The notes beneath the pieces are model-generated. The model did not search any database. It worked only from the letters and a program-made list of their open reading frames with translations, and was not told the origin of the DNA. This document shows positions 61,265-64,000 of a stretch of 64,000 bases of DNA, one piece after another (the first letter of the stretch is position 1; the number at the start of each line of letters is the position of its first letter). Source of the stretch: Sipunculus nudus (taxonomy: Eukaryota; Annelida; Sipuncula; Golfingiida; Sipunculidae); assembly GCA_026874595.1 (NCBI GenBank), contig CM049307.1, positions 54,724,370-54,788,369 of the forward strand, in the 5' to 3' direction. The translations under genes were made by a program, and so were the position numbers.

Positions 61265-61859
61265 TGGACCAAACAGATGTCATGGAGACCACATTTATCA
61301 GTTTTTCAAGGTTAAGGAATACTGATAATGTTTCAAAGTCACACTTCTGTAAGGTGGTATATCTATGTGGTAGATCAGTTTCCTCAGTGCATTTAAAGAA
61401 ACGGAGGACAGGAGATACTGTAAATGTCTTCACTTACAGCACAGACCAAGGTCATAAGACAGGTTCTGTATACAGCTACTTACTATGTGATCTTTTATCT
61501 TTATAAGTCTAACATTTGCACTACCATTAAGTCCATACCAAAAAAAATTATTGCTCTGCAGATTTGCTGCTCAGCATTTTTAAACTATTTTTTTAACTCT
61601 TTTTATGTAAATAAGGACCAGGTCCTTGTTCCATGACACAATTTTCCTTTAAAGGTGTGACAGATTTTTCTTTTATCTTGGCAAGCTGGCAAAATTTCAC
61701 ATAGTGTGTCAGACTGTGTCGCGACTGGTAAAAAAAATTGCCTACTCTGGCTGCTCACTACTAGCTCCAAATTTTTTTCCCCAGAGGCCAGCGTTCATAG
61801 ACCAATAAAATACTTTTTTGTGGGATTCCAGTTGTAGAAGGCAATTTATATTATTTAAT

Positions 61860-61904
<45 letters not shown>

Positions 61905-62149
61905 GTCAGTGTGTATGTATGAAAAGAAAATTCAAATAATGTGTGAACTAATAAAAAGTAGTAATTACCATACAGCCATACAGCTATTAATCAGTGTACC
62001 GGGTATTGTTTATGTTTAGTGGTTCACACAGTTGTGTCCACATGATGTAAGCTTGTAGGGTAAGCCCTTAATCCAGAGAGTTCATTGAAAAAAGTTAGTG
62101 ACCCCTTTTTGAAGAGGTCCTGTTCAAACAGAGTATTTATGACAAAGGT
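61265..62149. other. Intergenic, no supported gene
   Basis: Contains the (TA)n tract at 61864-61897; ORFs at 61282-61506 and 61424-61636 have no recognisable features. Confidence 0.5.
61864..61897. repeat. (TA)n microsatellite
   Basis: About 34 bp of TA repeat. Confidence 0.95.
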
Positions 62150-62325
62150 ATCCTATTGAAACTTTCATCTGCCTATAAGTGGTTGTAATAAAAGGTAAGC
62201 AGGTTAAACACAGGGCATTCATCAAAGTGTTTATAATGAATGGTTACCTGGTGAAACAGGGGCTTTCATCTGAGTGTTTACAATAATAAAGGTAACCTGC
62301 TGAAACACAGCTTTTAATCACAGTG
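62150..62325. repeat. ~64-bp tandem repeat, about 2.7 copies
   Basis: The phrases GTAAGCAGGTTAAACACAGG, GGTTACCTGGTGAAACAGGG and GGTAACCTGCTGAAACACAG recur at about 64-bp steps, separated by CATC then AGTGTTTAYAAT. Confidence 0.7.
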
Positions 62326-63357
62326 CCATACTTAGGAAGAACACATGAAAATTTCTTGCTTAGTGTGCATTTATAAACCTTTGATAAACATCTGCAACTG
62401 GTTCAGTGTGAATTACAAGTGCAGACATCTCTGTTGGTTCCAGGGCAATAAAAAAGACATTAGGAGGCTTGGGGCTCTCCCCAACCCCACTGAGTTCAGG
62501 TAGAACACTTCTGTCCAGGGTTAATTCAAATGTATGACAGAGGGTGGGGTCTGGCACCCAGCTGAGGGCGTAATTCATATCTGCAGTGGGGGGAGATGAA
62601 TGTATTCATTGTGTCCAGCCCAGCGTGAAAGAACGCCCCCTAGGCTTTTATTGGGTGCAGGCAATACCCACTCTCGACAGCTGGAGGATAGGAAGTTGAT
62701 AATTTTTAGGTCATTTTTTACTTGGGTTCATGCATCTCTTTTATTGTGAAAGTGTAATAGTTCAAATGATTTCTTCTGGTGTGTTAAATGCGTAAAAATG
62801 TGAACACAAAAATTGGTTCATTGGTTTATGTAGATGTATTTATAATATAATACCATATGGTCTTACAGACTTCTGTGCCATAATGTATTGAAATTAACTG
62901 CTGAATATACATAAGAGTTATATATGTAAATGTTGCTCAGAATCAATTGATTTTATGTTACTAGTAAATTTCTCATTTATTGTCTTGCATATTATGTCGC
63001 CCACCCCATCATACTCATTGACTGTGCTTTGTGTACAGAATTACAACTCTTTTCATACCTGCCAAGTTCAGCAGCAGGTTGATAAAATTCACATGCCCAG
63101 GTGTGTTCTCACCTGCCAAATGATTTCATTTGTATGTTGAATATTTTAATATGATCTCTTACAGTTGTTGTGATTCCCCCCCCCCCCCCCTGCAGGAACT
63201 AAAAGGGGTCAGTTTGAAAATATTTGACTTACAAATTCAATACAAAATTTTTTTGCAGGGACTGAATTGTGTAATATGACAGTAATTGAGAAGGAAACCA
63301 ATAGAAGCACAAATATTTGAATAGAATTATTTATATTTTTCATAAGAAAATGCTCAG
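62326..63357. other. Intergenic, no supported gene
   Basis: Nothing coding was recognised; a C homopolymer lies at about 63177-63190. Confidence 0.5.
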
Positions 63358-63820
63358 TTTTTTATGCCCCCGCCACAAAGTGACAGGGGCATATAGTTTT
63401 ACCCATGTCTGTCATTCCGTCCTTCCGTCATTCCGAAATCAAAACAGTTGTACGGACTATTTTCGTAATGCCTGCAGATTTCGGCCTGATATTTGGTGTG
63501 TGGGCAGATAATGTCCAGCTACAGATCGAGTTTGCGTTTTGTCCCAGTTGACCTACTTTTGACCCTTTTTTAGGCTCCTAAACTTAGAAAATTTCATGAA
63601 AAATAGAAATTTTCATGACAAATACATATGTACAGACTTTTTTCACATTGCTTGCAGATATGGGCCTGATTTTTTATGTGTGGGCAGATAATGACCAGTT
63701 ACAGATCGAGTTTGCGTTTCGCCAACGTTGACCTAATTTTGACCGTTTGACGGCTCCTGAATATAAAAAAATTTCATGAAAAAAAAAGAAATTTTCATGA
63801 CAAATGTACATGTACAGCTT
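63358..63820 (+). repeat. Dispersed repeat with ~180-bp tandem units
   Basis: Begins TTTTATGCCCCCGCCACAAA with a CCGTCCTTCCGTC tract. Units with GTACRGACT, TGCAGAT, GGGCAGATAATG and ACAGATCGAGTTTGCGTTT start at 63450 and 63630, and a third begins at 63812. This head sequence type is common in molluscan repeats (recall, not searched). Confidence 0.7.
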
Positions 63821-64000
63821 TTTTAAGCCCTCAGCCAATAGGCTAATGGGCTATTGGCATCACCCAAGCTGTCCACTGTCCGTCCTGTCTGTCTGTCTGC
63901 CCGGTGTCTGTCCATCCTGCGTCTGTTAAATTTTACCTTGTGAGTGGGATATCTCTAAAGGGATTTCCAATTGGAATTTTATTACATCAGTGAAGATGTA
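63821..64000 (+). repeat. Start of another dispersed repeat, cut by the window end
   Basis: AGCCCTCAGCCAATAGGCTA is followed by GGGCTATTGGCATCACCC and a GTCTGTCTGTCTGCC tract, matching the head style of the other elements here. Confidence 0.5.

Noticed and set aside
1-64000. CRISPR arrays, operons, riboswitches, rRNA or phage genes
   Set aside because: The sequence is eukaryotic with spliced genes; the regular repeats are tandem repeats and transposons without CRISPR spacing.

Overview
The window is AT-rich animal nuclear DNA. Its one long gene is split into 16 coding exons with clean GT-AG junctions, and there are no operons or dense ORFs. Most of the rest is interspersed repeats. Termini such as TTTTTAGCTCAGCTGACT followed by GTCCGTCC runs, and TGACCCATGGGTCACTTG, are of a kind I associate with molluscs and related lophotrochozoans. 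I therefore suggest a marine lophotrochozoan, probably a mollusc; this rests on recall of repeat types, not on a search.

Two genes can be read. On the minus strand, 17717 to 16126, a two-exon gene encodes a 197-residue CARD plus Death-domain adaptor with the architecture and length of CRADD/RAIDD. On the plus strand, 32776 to 49035, 16 coding exons join in frame to a 553-residue IFT56 (TTC26/DYF-13), a TPR protein of the intraflagellar transport B complex; two AATAAA signals lie in its 3' region. A possible first coding exon of an unrecognised gene ends at a strong donor at 54281. Nothing indicates that these genes work together.

Layout. 1-16 kb: no convincing gene; a CAGTAAAACC-ended MITE, a Helentron-like repeat (3.1-5.7 kb), a hairpin, a 77-bp tandem array, a hAT element (11.1-12.6 kb) carrying a tRNA-like SINE, a MITE (13.9 kb), and a second hAT element (15.05-16.11 kb) lying 17 bases downstream of the CRADD-like stop codon. 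17.7-31 kb: repeat-rich upstream DNA with a TTAA-flanked MITE, a nested repeat complex (21.3-26.8 kb) with ten copies of a 336-bp unit, and a foldback element (27.9-28.6 kb). 31-49.6 kb: the IFT56 locus; intron 7 holds an oppositely oriented copy of the 336-bp-unit element. 49.6-64 kb: intergenic DNA with a TIR element showing a 9-bp target duplication (54.55-55.54 kb), two more hAT-type insertions with exact 8-bp duplications (57.04 and 60.21 kb, the latter with a transposase remnant), several tandem repeats and (TA)n runs.

The clearest observations are the insertions whose ends and target-site duplications can be read directly, the nesting of one Helentron-like element inside an older relative, and the hAT insertion in the presumed 3' UTR of the CRADD-like gene. 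I did not find a convincing new multi-gene system.
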